Source: an uncultured bacterium | GTDB taxonomy: Bacteria; Desulfobacterota; Desulfobulbia; Desulfobulbales; Desulfobulbaceae | Direction of reading: 5' to 3' | Assembly: GCA_903842475.1 (NCBI GenBank) | Contig: CAIMMA010000690.1 | Span: 1 to 5,498 of the forward strand | Length of the DNA stretch: 5,498 nucleotides | Notes under the pieces: model-generated | The model's input: the letters and a program-made list of their open reading frames with translations, nothing else | What the model was told of the DNA's origin: nothing | The model's database searches: none | Position numbers and translations under genes: made by a program | Shown: positions 1-5,366 of the stretch, piece after piece | How positions within the stretch are numbered: the stretch's first letter is position 1 | Layout: every line of letters starts with the position of its first letter

Positions 1-272
1 CGCAACGCGTCGGTGACAATCACGTTTTCAATAACCATAAAGGGGATGCAGCTGCCGATCAGATCGTGGCAGACGATCCCTGCCAGCGCGCCCACCAGGC
101 AGCCGTTCTTTTTGACGCCCAACAGGGTGTAATTGGGGTCCAGGCGGATAACGGCCAGGAGGGCTCGCATCCGGTCGAGGTCGCCGGCTTCCTCAAGCAG
201 TTCCGCCTGCAGGGCGAGCAGCTGCGGCAGGTCCTCTTCGGTCAGTGGTCCAATGTCCATGATCTTTTCCAT
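1..272 (-). CDS. GNAT-family N-acetyltransferase, N-terminal part, cut by window edge
   Basis: About 90 residues are visible before the frame runs off the left edge. The fold order suits a GNAT enzyme, which moves an acetyl group from acetyl-CoA to an amine. There is a first strand ending in PLTEEDLPQLLAL (residues 9-21), then two helices (to about residue 42). A strand pair follows (YTLLGVKKNGCLVGALAGIV, 48-67), then the strand PFMVIENVIVTDALR (77-91), which in this family leads directly into the acetyl-CoA pyrophosphate loop. That loop would lie just outside the window, so catalytic competence cannot be judged. The start is uncertain: ATG at 272 and ATG at 260 both have only a GGA as a weak ribosome site. 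The gene has the same strand as hoxH and begins 89 nt after it, so it may be read through from the hydrogenase operon. The substrate is unknown, and no known Hox maturation protein has this fold. Confidence 0.75.
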   Translation of the reverse strand, partial: MEKIMDIGPLTEEDLPQLLALQAELLEEAGDLDRMRALLAVIRLDPNYTLLGVKKNGCLVGALAGIVCHDLIGSCIPFMVIENVIVTDAL

Positions 273-361
273 CCAGCGTCCAGGTGAAGCAAACTGTAAA
301 TTTTGCGGTGTTTTTTGAAGAGCCCGGAGCTGCCCGGTTACGGCGGGAAAATCAAGGCAGG
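273..361 (-). other. Intergenic gap between hoxH and the GNAT gene, no clear terminator
   Basis: This 89-nt gap follows the hoxH TGA stop. Read on the minus strand it holds a small possible hairpin (CCGGGCAGCTCCGG, about five pairs with a four-base loop). The next bases are GCTCTTC and an A run rather than a T run, so it does not look like a Rho-independent terminator. No convincing promoter was seen for the GNAT gene. Read-through from hoxH is therefore possible but unproven. Confidence 0.4.
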
Positions 362-1783
362 TCAGCGCCAAACCCGGTCGACAAGGACACCGTCCGGCCC
401 GAGGAGCTCGACCCTCAGGGGCATGGTGCCGACCGCATGGGTGGAGCAGGCCAGGCAGGGGTCAAAGGCGCGGATGACCGCCTCGATCCGGTTGAGCGCC
501 CCTTCACGGATGGTGCCGTCGACAATATAGTGCTGCGCCGCTTGGAGGATGCCGCGATGCATCGCCAGGTTGTTGTGCCCGGTGGCGATGATCAGATTGG
601 CCCATTCGATCAGGCCATCCCCGTCGACCTTGTAATGGTGAATCAGGGTGCCGCGCGGCGCCTCGGTCATGCCGATCCCTTCGAGTTGGTTGATCCCGGC
701 CACGGCCCTGACATTTTTGTTGAGGATGGTCGGGTCGTTCAGCAGGATTTCGATCATCTCCACCGCATGGAGCATCTCGATCAGTCGGGCATAATGGTAA
801 TGGAAGGAGCTGGATACCGGCCCTTGCTCAAGGGCGCGGAAGCGTTGCAGCTCGCGGTCGGCCAGCTCGGTGCCGCCATGGGCGGCGATGTTGAGGCGGG
901 CCAGCGGGCCGACCCGGTACATCCCGCCGGGGTACCCTTGGGGCTTGTAATAAGGGAATTTAAGATAGGTCCAGGGTTCGATAGCCTCGCCGATGAAGGT
1001 CGGGTAGTCGTTGGGATCGAGGTGGGTGGCGACCGTGTTGCCGCTTGGGTCGATGATTTTAACCGGGCCGTCGTAATATTCAAGGCCGCCGTCCTGGCCG
1101 GTAAGTCCCAGGAACAGACTGGGGAAGCGGGCAAAGACCCGGATGTGTTCCTCGTGTTGCGCGAGGGTTTGCTTGAATCGTTCCAGATGGTTGCAGGCCA
1201 GTGCTTTGATTTCGGGGAGTTCGCCGAGAATGGCTGTCCTCGCGGATTCCGCCAAGGGGGTATTGACCCCGCCGGGGACCACCCAGGCCGGGTGGATTCG
1301 CCGGCCCGCCAGCCGTTCGATCACTTGCTGGCCGAATTGGCGCAGCCTGATGCCGTCCCGGGCAAATTGGGGATCGCTGGCGGCAATTCCGAAGAAGTTG
1401 CGCGTTTCCGGAGGGTGATCCATGCCCAGAAGGAGATCCGGGGCGGAAAGATAAAAATAACTGAGCGCATGCGACTGGAGCAGTTGGCCGAGATTGAGGA
1501 TACGACGCAGGTTGGCTGCGGTTTTGGGAATGGTGACCGCCAGCAGCTGGTCGCAGGCCTTGGAGGAGGCAAGCTCGTGACTGACCGGGCAGATGCCGCA
1601 GGTGCGGGCCGTCAGGGAGGGCATCTCGAAAAAAGGCCGCCCTTCGACAAATTTCTCAAAGCCCCGGATCTGGGTCACCTGAAAATGGGCTTCCTCGACC
1701 CGACCGGTGGGGCCGAGCAGCAGGCTGATTTTAGCGTGGCCTTCAATCCGGGTGACCGGCTCGATGATAAGACGCTGTTCCAT
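362..1783 (-). CDS. hoxH: HoxH, NiFe catalytic large subunit of bidirectional NAD-linked hydrogenase
   Basis: This 473-residue protein holds the NiFe active site that splits or forms H2. Visible motifs are RIEGH (12-16, with the conserved Glu14), RTCGICPVSH (60-69, Ni/Fe ligands Cys62 and Cys65), RVGPLARLN (290-298), EAPRG (374-378, Arg377 near the Fe diatomic ligands) and DPCLACSTH (441-449, ligands Cys443 and Cys446). A 24-residue tail (450-473) follows His449. By family precedent this tail is cut off by a dedicated endopeptidase (HoxW) after nickel insertion, so the gene encodes an unprocessed precursor. Length and sequence fit HoxH of group 3d, and no key residue is missing. The gene is last in the operon, 8 nt after the hoxY stop. 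Its nearest GGAG is about 13 nt before the ATG and overlaps the end of hoxY, so translation probably depends on coupling to hoxY. No protease or hyp gene lies in the window. Confidence 0.97.
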   Translation of the reverse strand: MEQRLIIEPVTRIEGHAKISLLLGPTGRVEEAHFQVTQIRGFEKFVEGRPFFEMPSLTARTCGICPVSHELASSKACDQLLAVTIPKTAANLRRILNLGQLLQSHALSYFYLSAPDLLLGMDHPPETRNFFGIAASDPQFARDGIRLRQFGQQVIERLAGRRIHPAWVVPGGVNTPLAESARTAILGELPEIKALACNHLERFKQTLAQHEEHIRVFARFPSLFLGLTGQDGGLEYYDGPVKIIDPSGNTVATHLDPNDYPTFIGEAIEPWTYLKFPYYKPQGYPGGMYRVGPLARLNIAAHGGTELADRELQRFRALEQGPVSSSFHYHYARLIEMLHAVEMIEILLNDPTILNKNVRAVAGINQLEGIGMTEAPRGTLIHHYKVDGDGLIEWANLIIATGHNNLAMHRGILQAAQHYIVDGTIREGALNRIEAVIRAFDPCLACSTHAVGTMPLRVELLGPDGVLVDRVWR

Positions 1784-1791
1784 GGCAGGTT

Positions 1792-2325
1792 CTACGCTCC
1801 GAAGCGGGTGTTGAGTCGCAGATCGGCGGCCCGGCCGTCAATCACGGCGCTGAGGGCGGCAAAAAGGTTGTCGGCGGCGGGCGGACAACCGGGGATAAAG
1901 AGATCCACTTTGACAAAATGGTGCAGCGGCAAGGCATGGTTGTTCAAGGTGGGCAACCCGGTGGCGGGGATCTGCGGATTGATCGCCTCACGTTGGCAAT
2001 AGACGGAAGCCAGCATCTGGTCAACGCCGCAGCTGTTGCGCATGGCCGGGACGTTGCCGGTGACCGCACAGTCGCCCAGGGCGATCAATACGCCGGTCCG
2101 CTTGCGGACGGTTTGCAGTTGGCGCTCGTCCTCCGTGGAGCTGACCGCGCCCTCGATGCAGGTGACATCCACTGCCTCGGGAAAGGTTTTGACGTCCACC
2201 AGCGGACTGTAGACAAAATCGATCGAAGCGGTCAGGTCGAGCAGCCGTTCGTCCATGTCCAGCAGCGACATATGGCAGCCGGAACAGCCATCGAGCCAGA
2301 GGGTGGCGAGGCGTAGTTTTTTCAT
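1792..2325 (-). CDS. hoxY: HoxY, small electron-transfer subunit of the hydrogenase module
   Basis: This 177-residue protein pairs with HoxH and carries the proximal [4Fe-4S] cluster that takes electrons from the NiFe site. Four candidate ligands are visible: Cys14 and Cys17 in DGCSGC, Cys86 in GDCAVTGN, and Cys147 in PGCPP. The chain ends soon after the PGCPP motif, so it lacks the medial and distal cluster domain of long uptake-hydrogenase small subunits. It also starts directly at MKKLRLATLWLDGC with no twin-arginine leader. Both points fit the short cytoplasmic small subunit of group 3 enzymes. The ATG overlaps the hoxU stop in an ATGA (2322-2325), with GGAG 5 nt upstream (plus-strand 2331-2334), a coupled start. 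The stop is TAG. Confusion with NuoB or MvhG is unlikely given the hoxU and hoxH neighbours. Confidence 0.95.
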   Translation of the reverse strand: MKKLRLATLWLDGCSGCHMSLLDMDERLLDLTASIDFVYSPLVDVKTFPEAVDVTCIEGAVSSTEDERQLQTVRKRTGVLIALGDCAVTGNVPAMRNSCGVDQMLASVYCQREAINPQIPATGLPTLNNHALPLHHFVKVDLFIPGCPPAADNLFAALSAVIDGRAADLRLNTRFGA

Positions 2326-3038
2326 GGGCGCTCCAGGGTGCGATTGGCGAGCAGGTAGGGGAGGGAGGGCCTTTTTTTGAGCATCCCGGCCACGGACTTG
2401 CCTTTTTCAAACAGTGCGCCGGTCGGGCAGACATGGACGCATTTGCCGCAACCGGTGCAGGTGGTCGAGGCCCCCCAAGGAGTGTCGAAGTCCGAGACGA
2501 TCAGGCTGTGGATGCCGCGGTTTTTGACATCCCAGGTGTGGGCGCCCTCGATCTCGCCGCAGACCCGGACGCAACGGGTACAGAGGATGCAGCGGTTGTG
2601 GTCGAGGACAAAGCGGCTGTGGGAGGCGTCGACGGTCATGGTCGGGTAGCGGTAGGGGAAATCGATATGATCCACTCCGAGCTCGCGGGCCAGGTCCTGC
2701 AGCTCGCAGTGGCCGTTGGAGACGCAGACCGCGCAGACGTGGTTGCGTTCGGAAAAGAGCAATTCGATGATTTTTCGTCGATAATGAAGCAGCTGTTCGG
2801 TGTGGGTGCTGATCACCATGCCTTCCTGGATGTGGGTGACGCAGGCGGGTTGGGGTTTGGCGGCGCCGGCAATTTCGACCATGCACAGTCTGCAGGAACC
2901 GTGGGGGGAAAGCCCTTCCAGGTTGCAGAGGGTCGGAATGGGGAAATCGTTTTCCCGCGCTACCTGCAGAATAGTTTCAGAGGCAAGCCCGCTGACCTGG
3001 TGGCCGTTGATGGTCAGGGTAAGGATCTGGGCGGTCAT
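2322..3038 (-). CDS. hoxU: HoxU, Fe-S subunit of the diaphorase module (NuoG N-terminus-like)
   Basis: This 238-residue protein is an Fe-S wire between HoxF and HoxY. Residues 1-75 form a plant-type [2Fe-2S] ferredoxin domain with Cys38, Cys49, Cys52 and Cys66. Next comes the His-Cys region (NHVCAVCVSNGHCELQ, with His100, Cys102, Cys105, Cys111), which in the family binds a [4Fe-4S] cluster. A two-cluster ferredoxin domain follows, with CxxCxxCxxxC at Cys150/153/156/160 and CTGCGKCVHVCP at Cys194/197/200/204. The frame is open upstream to 3281, but that part is the hoxF shadow. ATG at 3038 is chosen because it begins MTAQILTLTINGHQV, the normal domain start. It also overlaps the hoxF stop by ATGA and has GGAG 8 nt before it (plus 3047-3050). 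The length matches HoxU of other bidirectional hydrogenases. There is no molybdopterin-like domain, which separates it from full NuoG. Confidence 0.95.
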   Translation of the reverse strand: MTAQILTLTINGHQVSGLASETILQVARENDFPIPTLCNLEGLSPHGSCRLCMVEIAGAAKPQPACVTHIQEGMVISTHTEQLLHYRRKIIELLFSERNHVCAVCVSNGHCELQDLARELGVDHIDFPYRYPTMTVDASHSRFVLDHNRCILCTRCVRVCGEIEGAHTWDVKNRGIHSLIVSDFDTPWGASTTCTGCGKCVHVCPTGALFEKGKSVAGMLKKRPSLPYLLANRTLERP

Positions 3039-4654
3039 GGTTGGTTCTCCAGGGGCGCCGGTGCGAGGGGCGCTAGCCGGTCGAGGTATTCCTGGCGGAA
3101 ATAGCGCAGTGTGCTGAGTACCGGGTTGGGGGCTGACTGGCCGAGACCGCAGAGGCTGGTGGTTTTCACCAGGTCGCAGAGCGTTTCCAGGGTGGCGAGG
3201 TCGGCCTCGGTGGCGGTTCGGTTGCAGAATTTGTCCAGCAGACCGTACATCTGGGCGGTTCCCACCCGGCAGGGGATGCATTTGCCGCAGGACTCATCCA
3301 TGCAGAATTGCATGAAATATCGAACGATATCGACCATGCTCGTGGTCTCGTCGATGACGATCATGCCGCCCGAACCCATGATCGATCCCAGTTCGCTCAG
3401 GCTCTCGTAGCTCACCGGGGTGTCCAGGTGCTCGGCCGGAATGCACCCCCCCGAGGGGCCGCCGGTCTGGACGGCCTTGAAGGCGTGTCCGCCGGGGATG
3501 CCGCCGCCGATTTCAAAGACGATTTCCCGCAGGCTCATGCCCATGGGCACCTCGATCAGGCCGGTGTGTTGAATCTTACCGGTGAGGGCAAAGACCTTGG
3601 TGCCCTTGCTCTTGTCGGTGCCAATACCGGCGAACCAGGCGGCGCCCCGCTCGATGATCAGGGGGATGTTGGCGTAGGTTTCGACATTGTTGATCAGGGT
3701 GGGTTTGCCCCAGAGCCCATGTTCGGCCGGGTAGGGCGGCCGGGGCCGAGGCATGCCGCGCTTGCCCTCGATGGACTGGAGCAGCGCGGTTTCCTCGCCG
3801 CAGACAAAGGCGCCCGCCCCCAGGCGAATCTCGAGGTTGCAGTCAAAGGCCGCTCCGCAGATCGCATGGCCCAGCAGGTTTTTCGCCTTGGCCTCGCGGA
3901 TGGCCAGCTTGAGCCGTTGTACCGCCAGCGGGTATTCGGCCCGCACATAAATGTAGCCATGGGAGGCGCCGACCGCATAGGCCGCGATGATCATGCCCTC
4001 CAATACCGCATGGGGGGTGCTCTCCAGGATCGACCGGTCCATGAAGGCGCCGGGGTCGCCTTCGTCGGCGTTGCAGACCACATATTTTTGCGGGCCCGCC
4101 GCCTTGGCGACCGTGGACCATTTCAGTCCGGTGGGATATCCCGCCCCGCCCCGACCACGCAGACCGCTTTCCTGAATCCGGCGGATAATATCGCCGGGCC
4201 GCATTTCCATCACCGCTGTGACCACCGCGTTGTACCCGCCAGCCGCCAGGTAATCGTCGATTTGTTCCGGATCGATCTGTCCGGAGAGCGCCAGCACGTT
4301 TTTCCGCTGCCGGGTGAAAAAGGGGAGGTCGGCTGGAAGCAGCAGTCGTTGCACCGGAACCTTGCCAAGGGCGGCGATGATCTCGATGGCATCACCTGGC
4401 TGCACGCCCTGGTAATAAATATTTTCAGGCAGAATGCGGAGCAGCGGGCCTGCGGCGCAGAGTCCCATGCACCCGACCTTTTTGACCAGGATGCGTTGTT
4501 CCTGGCCCTGTGCCGCGATCACCCGACCCAAGGTTTTGATGATTTCATCGTTGTGCTGGCAGCCGAGTCCGGCGCAGACCAGGATCTGGTGGGCAAAACC
4601 GTTGAGGAATTGTCGTTGTTTTTCCGCGGATTGCTGCAGGGTTTCACGGTCCAT
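3035..4654 (-). CDS. hoxF: HoxF, FMN- and NAD(H)-binding diaphorase subunit (NuoF-like)
   Basis: This 539-residue protein is where NAD(P)+ is reduced or NAD(P)H oxidised. Residues about 20-100 are a thioredoxin-like [2Fe-2S] domain with Cys27, Cys32, Cys62 and Cys66 (CAGLGC and CMGLC). The NuoF core follows: the flavin/nucleotide glycine-rich GLRGRGGAGYPTGLKW (164-179), NADEGDPGAF (195-204), and GAGAFVCGEETALL (279-292). The C-terminal [4Fe-4S] site is ESCGKCIPCRVG (Cys456, Cys459, Cys462) with Cys502 in SLCGLGQSAPNP. The frame could start at 4693, but ATG at 4654 has a strong GAGGAG site 10 nt upstream and gives a length typical of HoxF, so it is preferred. The start overlaps hoxE by 11 nt and the stop overlaps hoxU by 4 nt. 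An orphan NuoF or formate-dehydrogenase beta subunit is excluded by the neighbours. Confidence 0.96.
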   Translation of the reverse strand: MDRETLQQSAEKQRQFLNGFAHQILVCAGLGCQHNDEIIKTLGRVIAAQGQEQRILVKKVGCMGLCAAGPLLRILPENIYYQGVQPGDAIEIIAALGKVPVQRLLLPADLPFFTRQRKNVLALSGQIDPEQIDDYLAAGGYNAVVTAVMEMRPGDIIRRIQESGLRGRGGAGYPTGLKWSTVAKAAGPQKYVVCNADEGDPGAFMDRSILESTPHAVLEGMIIAAYAVGASHGYIYVRAEYPLAVQRLKLAIREAKAKNLLGHAICGAAFDCNLEIRLGAGAFVCGEETALLQSIEGKRGMPRPRPPYPAEHGLWGKPTLINNVETYANIPLIIERGAAWFAGIGTDKSKGTKVFALTGKIQHTGLIEVPMGMSLREIVFEIGGGIPGGHAFKAVQTGGPSGGCIPAEHLDTPVSYESLSELGSIMGSGGMIVIDETTSMVDIVRYFMQFCMDESCGKCIPCRVGTAQMYGLLDKFCNRTATEADLATLETLCDLVKTTSLCGLGQSAPNPVLSTLRYFRQEYLDRLAPLAPAPLENQP

Positions 4655-5144
4655 GGGGCAGCCACTCCTCAATAATTGCGGTTGTTTCTGCAAAACTGGT
4701 TTTGCCGGTGAGGGAATTGTCGGTGAGAATCACCGGTGCCAGAGCGCAGGCACCCACACAGCGGACCTCGACCAGCGAGAGCCGATTATCCCGGGTTGTT
4801 TCGCCGGGTTTCAGTCCATACCGCTCCTGTGCCCAAGTGAGAATCCGGTCGTTACCCTTGACATGGCAGGCTGTGCCGGTGCAGACCACCAAGGTATGGT
4901 CGCCTTTGGGTTTGGTGTCGAAATGATTGTAAAAAGTAGTGACTCCATAGACCCTGCTGGGCGGGAGATTGAGCCGAGCGGCAATGTAGTGCAGGGTTTC
5001 AGGATCGAGAAAGCCAAAGGCGTCTTGCGCGGCGTGCAGGGTTTCAATGAGGGCGTCCGGTCGGTGATCATGTCGCTGCATAACCAGATCGATAAGCTTC
5101 CATCGTTTGTCTGTGGTGGGGTGGGCGGGTTGAGGGATGGACAT
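4644..5144 (-). CDS. hoxE: HoxE, NuoE-like [2Fe-2S] subunit of the diaphorase module
   Basis: This 166-residue protein has the NuoE plan: an N-terminal helical bundle (about 12-75, with ALIETLHAAQDAFGFL and RVYGVTTFYNHF) followed by a thioredoxin-like [2Fe-2S] domain. Its four Cys ligands are Cys88 and Cys93 (CTGTAC) and Cys129 and Cys133 (CVGAC). In HoxEFUYH enzymes this subunit adds a cluster to the diaphorase module and has been proposed to help with alternative partners such as ferredoxin; that role is from the literature, not from this sequence. The frame is open upstream to an ATG-like start near 5180, but ATG at 5144 has an AAGGAG site 7 nt upstream and starts close to the conserved fold, so it is chosen. 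It is the first gene of the operon and overlaps hoxF by 11 nt. Confidence 0.94.
   Translation of the reverse strand: MSIPQPAHPTTDKRWKLIDLVMQRHDHRPDALIETLHAAQDAFGFLDPETLHYIAARLNLPPSRVYGVTTFYNHFDTKPKGDHTLVVCTGTACHVKGNDRILTWAQERYGLKPGETTRDNRLSLVEVRCVGACALAPVILTDNSLTGKTSFAETTAIIEEWLPHGP
4665..4670 (-). promoter_or_regulatory. Ribosome binding site that sets the hoxF start
   Basis: The minus strand reads GAGGAG here, 10 nt before the ATG at 4654, inside the end of hoxE. It favours this start over the in-frame ATG at 4693, which lies deeper in hoxE. Confidence 0.7.
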
Positions 5145-5151
5145 GGTGGGG

Positions 5152-5157
5152 CTCCTT
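5152..5157 (-). promoter_or_regulatory. Ribosome binding site that sets the hoxE start
   Basis: The minus strand reads AAGGAG, 7 nt before the ATG at 5144. This near-ideal site supports 5144 as the true start of the operon's first gene rather than the longer in-frame start near 5180. Confidence 0.75.
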
Positions 5158-5220
5158 CGGGGAAAAGGACGCTTGCTCACAATGAGGTTTCGGTTACCCG
5201 TAGGCCATCTTTTACAATTT

Positions 5221-5235
5221 TTGCAACTGTTGCAA
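5221..5235. promoter_or_regulatory. 15-bp perfect dyad, candidate operator for hox operon
   Basis: The sequence is TTGCAAC-T-GTTGCAA, two perfect 7-nt arms around one base, 77 nt upstream of the hoxE ATG. Its size and symmetry suit a dimeric transcription factor. A weak minus-strand promoter could use the TTGCAA at 5230-5235 as -35 with TAAAAG (5209-5214) as -10, but the 15-nt spacer is short. If that promoter is real, a protein bound here would block it. The regulator is not identifiable. Confidence 0.4.
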
Positions 5236-5298
5236 CGATTCTTTTGCCCCTTTGGGTACCCGAGGGCCGCATCCTCTTCATTTTTGTACCCATATAAA

Positions 5299-5337
5299 CA
5301 TATTTGTATTTTTTTTTAAAAAAAAAATACAAATATG
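5299..5337. repeat. 39-bp perfect A/T-rich palindrome with 19-nt arms
   Basis: The left arm is CATATTTGTA followed by nine T (5299-5317). The centre is one A (5318), and the right arm is nine A followed by TACAAATATG (5319-5337). All 19 pairs match and the symmetry ends on both sides at an A/A mismatch. Because it is symmetric, each strand reads TTGTAT, an 18-nt spacer, then TACAAA, a weak sigma-70-like pair in both directions (plus: 5304-5309 and 5328-5333). It could be a divergent promoter, a cruciform or protein-binding site, or a hairpin in RNA. It is not a classic terminator because it has no GC-rich stem. Confidence 0.85.
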
Positions 5338-5366
5338 AAATTTAAAATTCAATTTGGCGATTGTGA

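Larger units (their letters stand above)
5145..5366. other. Non-coding upstream region of the hox operon, between divergent genes
   Basis: These 222 bases separate hoxE from the divergent partial gene at the right edge. No protein-like frame was found. Contents are the hoxE ribosome site, a 15-bp dyad at 5221-5235, an 8-bp palindrome GGGTACCC at 5254-5261, and a 39-bp A/T palindrome at 5299-5337. The composition changes sharply. By hand count 5281-5340 is about 13% GC, against about 70% in one sample line of hoxF (3781-3840). The hox promoter is expected here, but no strong consensus sigma-70 or sigma-54 match was found on the minus strand. Confidence 0.6.

Noticed and set aside
310..350. Rho-independent terminator after hoxH
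   Set aside because: A small hairpin can be drawn, but on the minus strand it is followed by GCTCTTC and then A residues, not a T run.
284..2002. Long plus-strand open frame (572 codons) across hoxH and part of hoxY
   Set aside because: It is antisense to two clearly recognised genes, its sequence is low-complexity in Gly, Asp and Ala, and it shows no domain. GC-rich codon bias of the real genes explains it.
3308..4675. Plus-strand open frame (455 codons) across hoxF
   Set aside because: It is the antisense shadow of hoxF, with no recognisable domain and no ribosome site of note.
5222..5249. Sigma-54 promoter (GG/GC at -24/-12) on the minus strand ending in TTGCA
   Set aside because: TTGCA is present, but the nearest upstream GG is 13 nt rather than 10 nt before the GC, so the fixed spacing fails.
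5254..5261. GGGTACCC palindrome as a regulatory site
   Set aside because: An 8-bp palindrome is expected by chance at this scale, and its extension is imperfect, with only scattered further pairs.
5299..5337. A/T palindrome as a classic intrinsic terminator or insertion-sequence end
   Set aside because: It has no GC-rich stem, no transposase gene lies nearby in the window, and no target-site duplication is visible.
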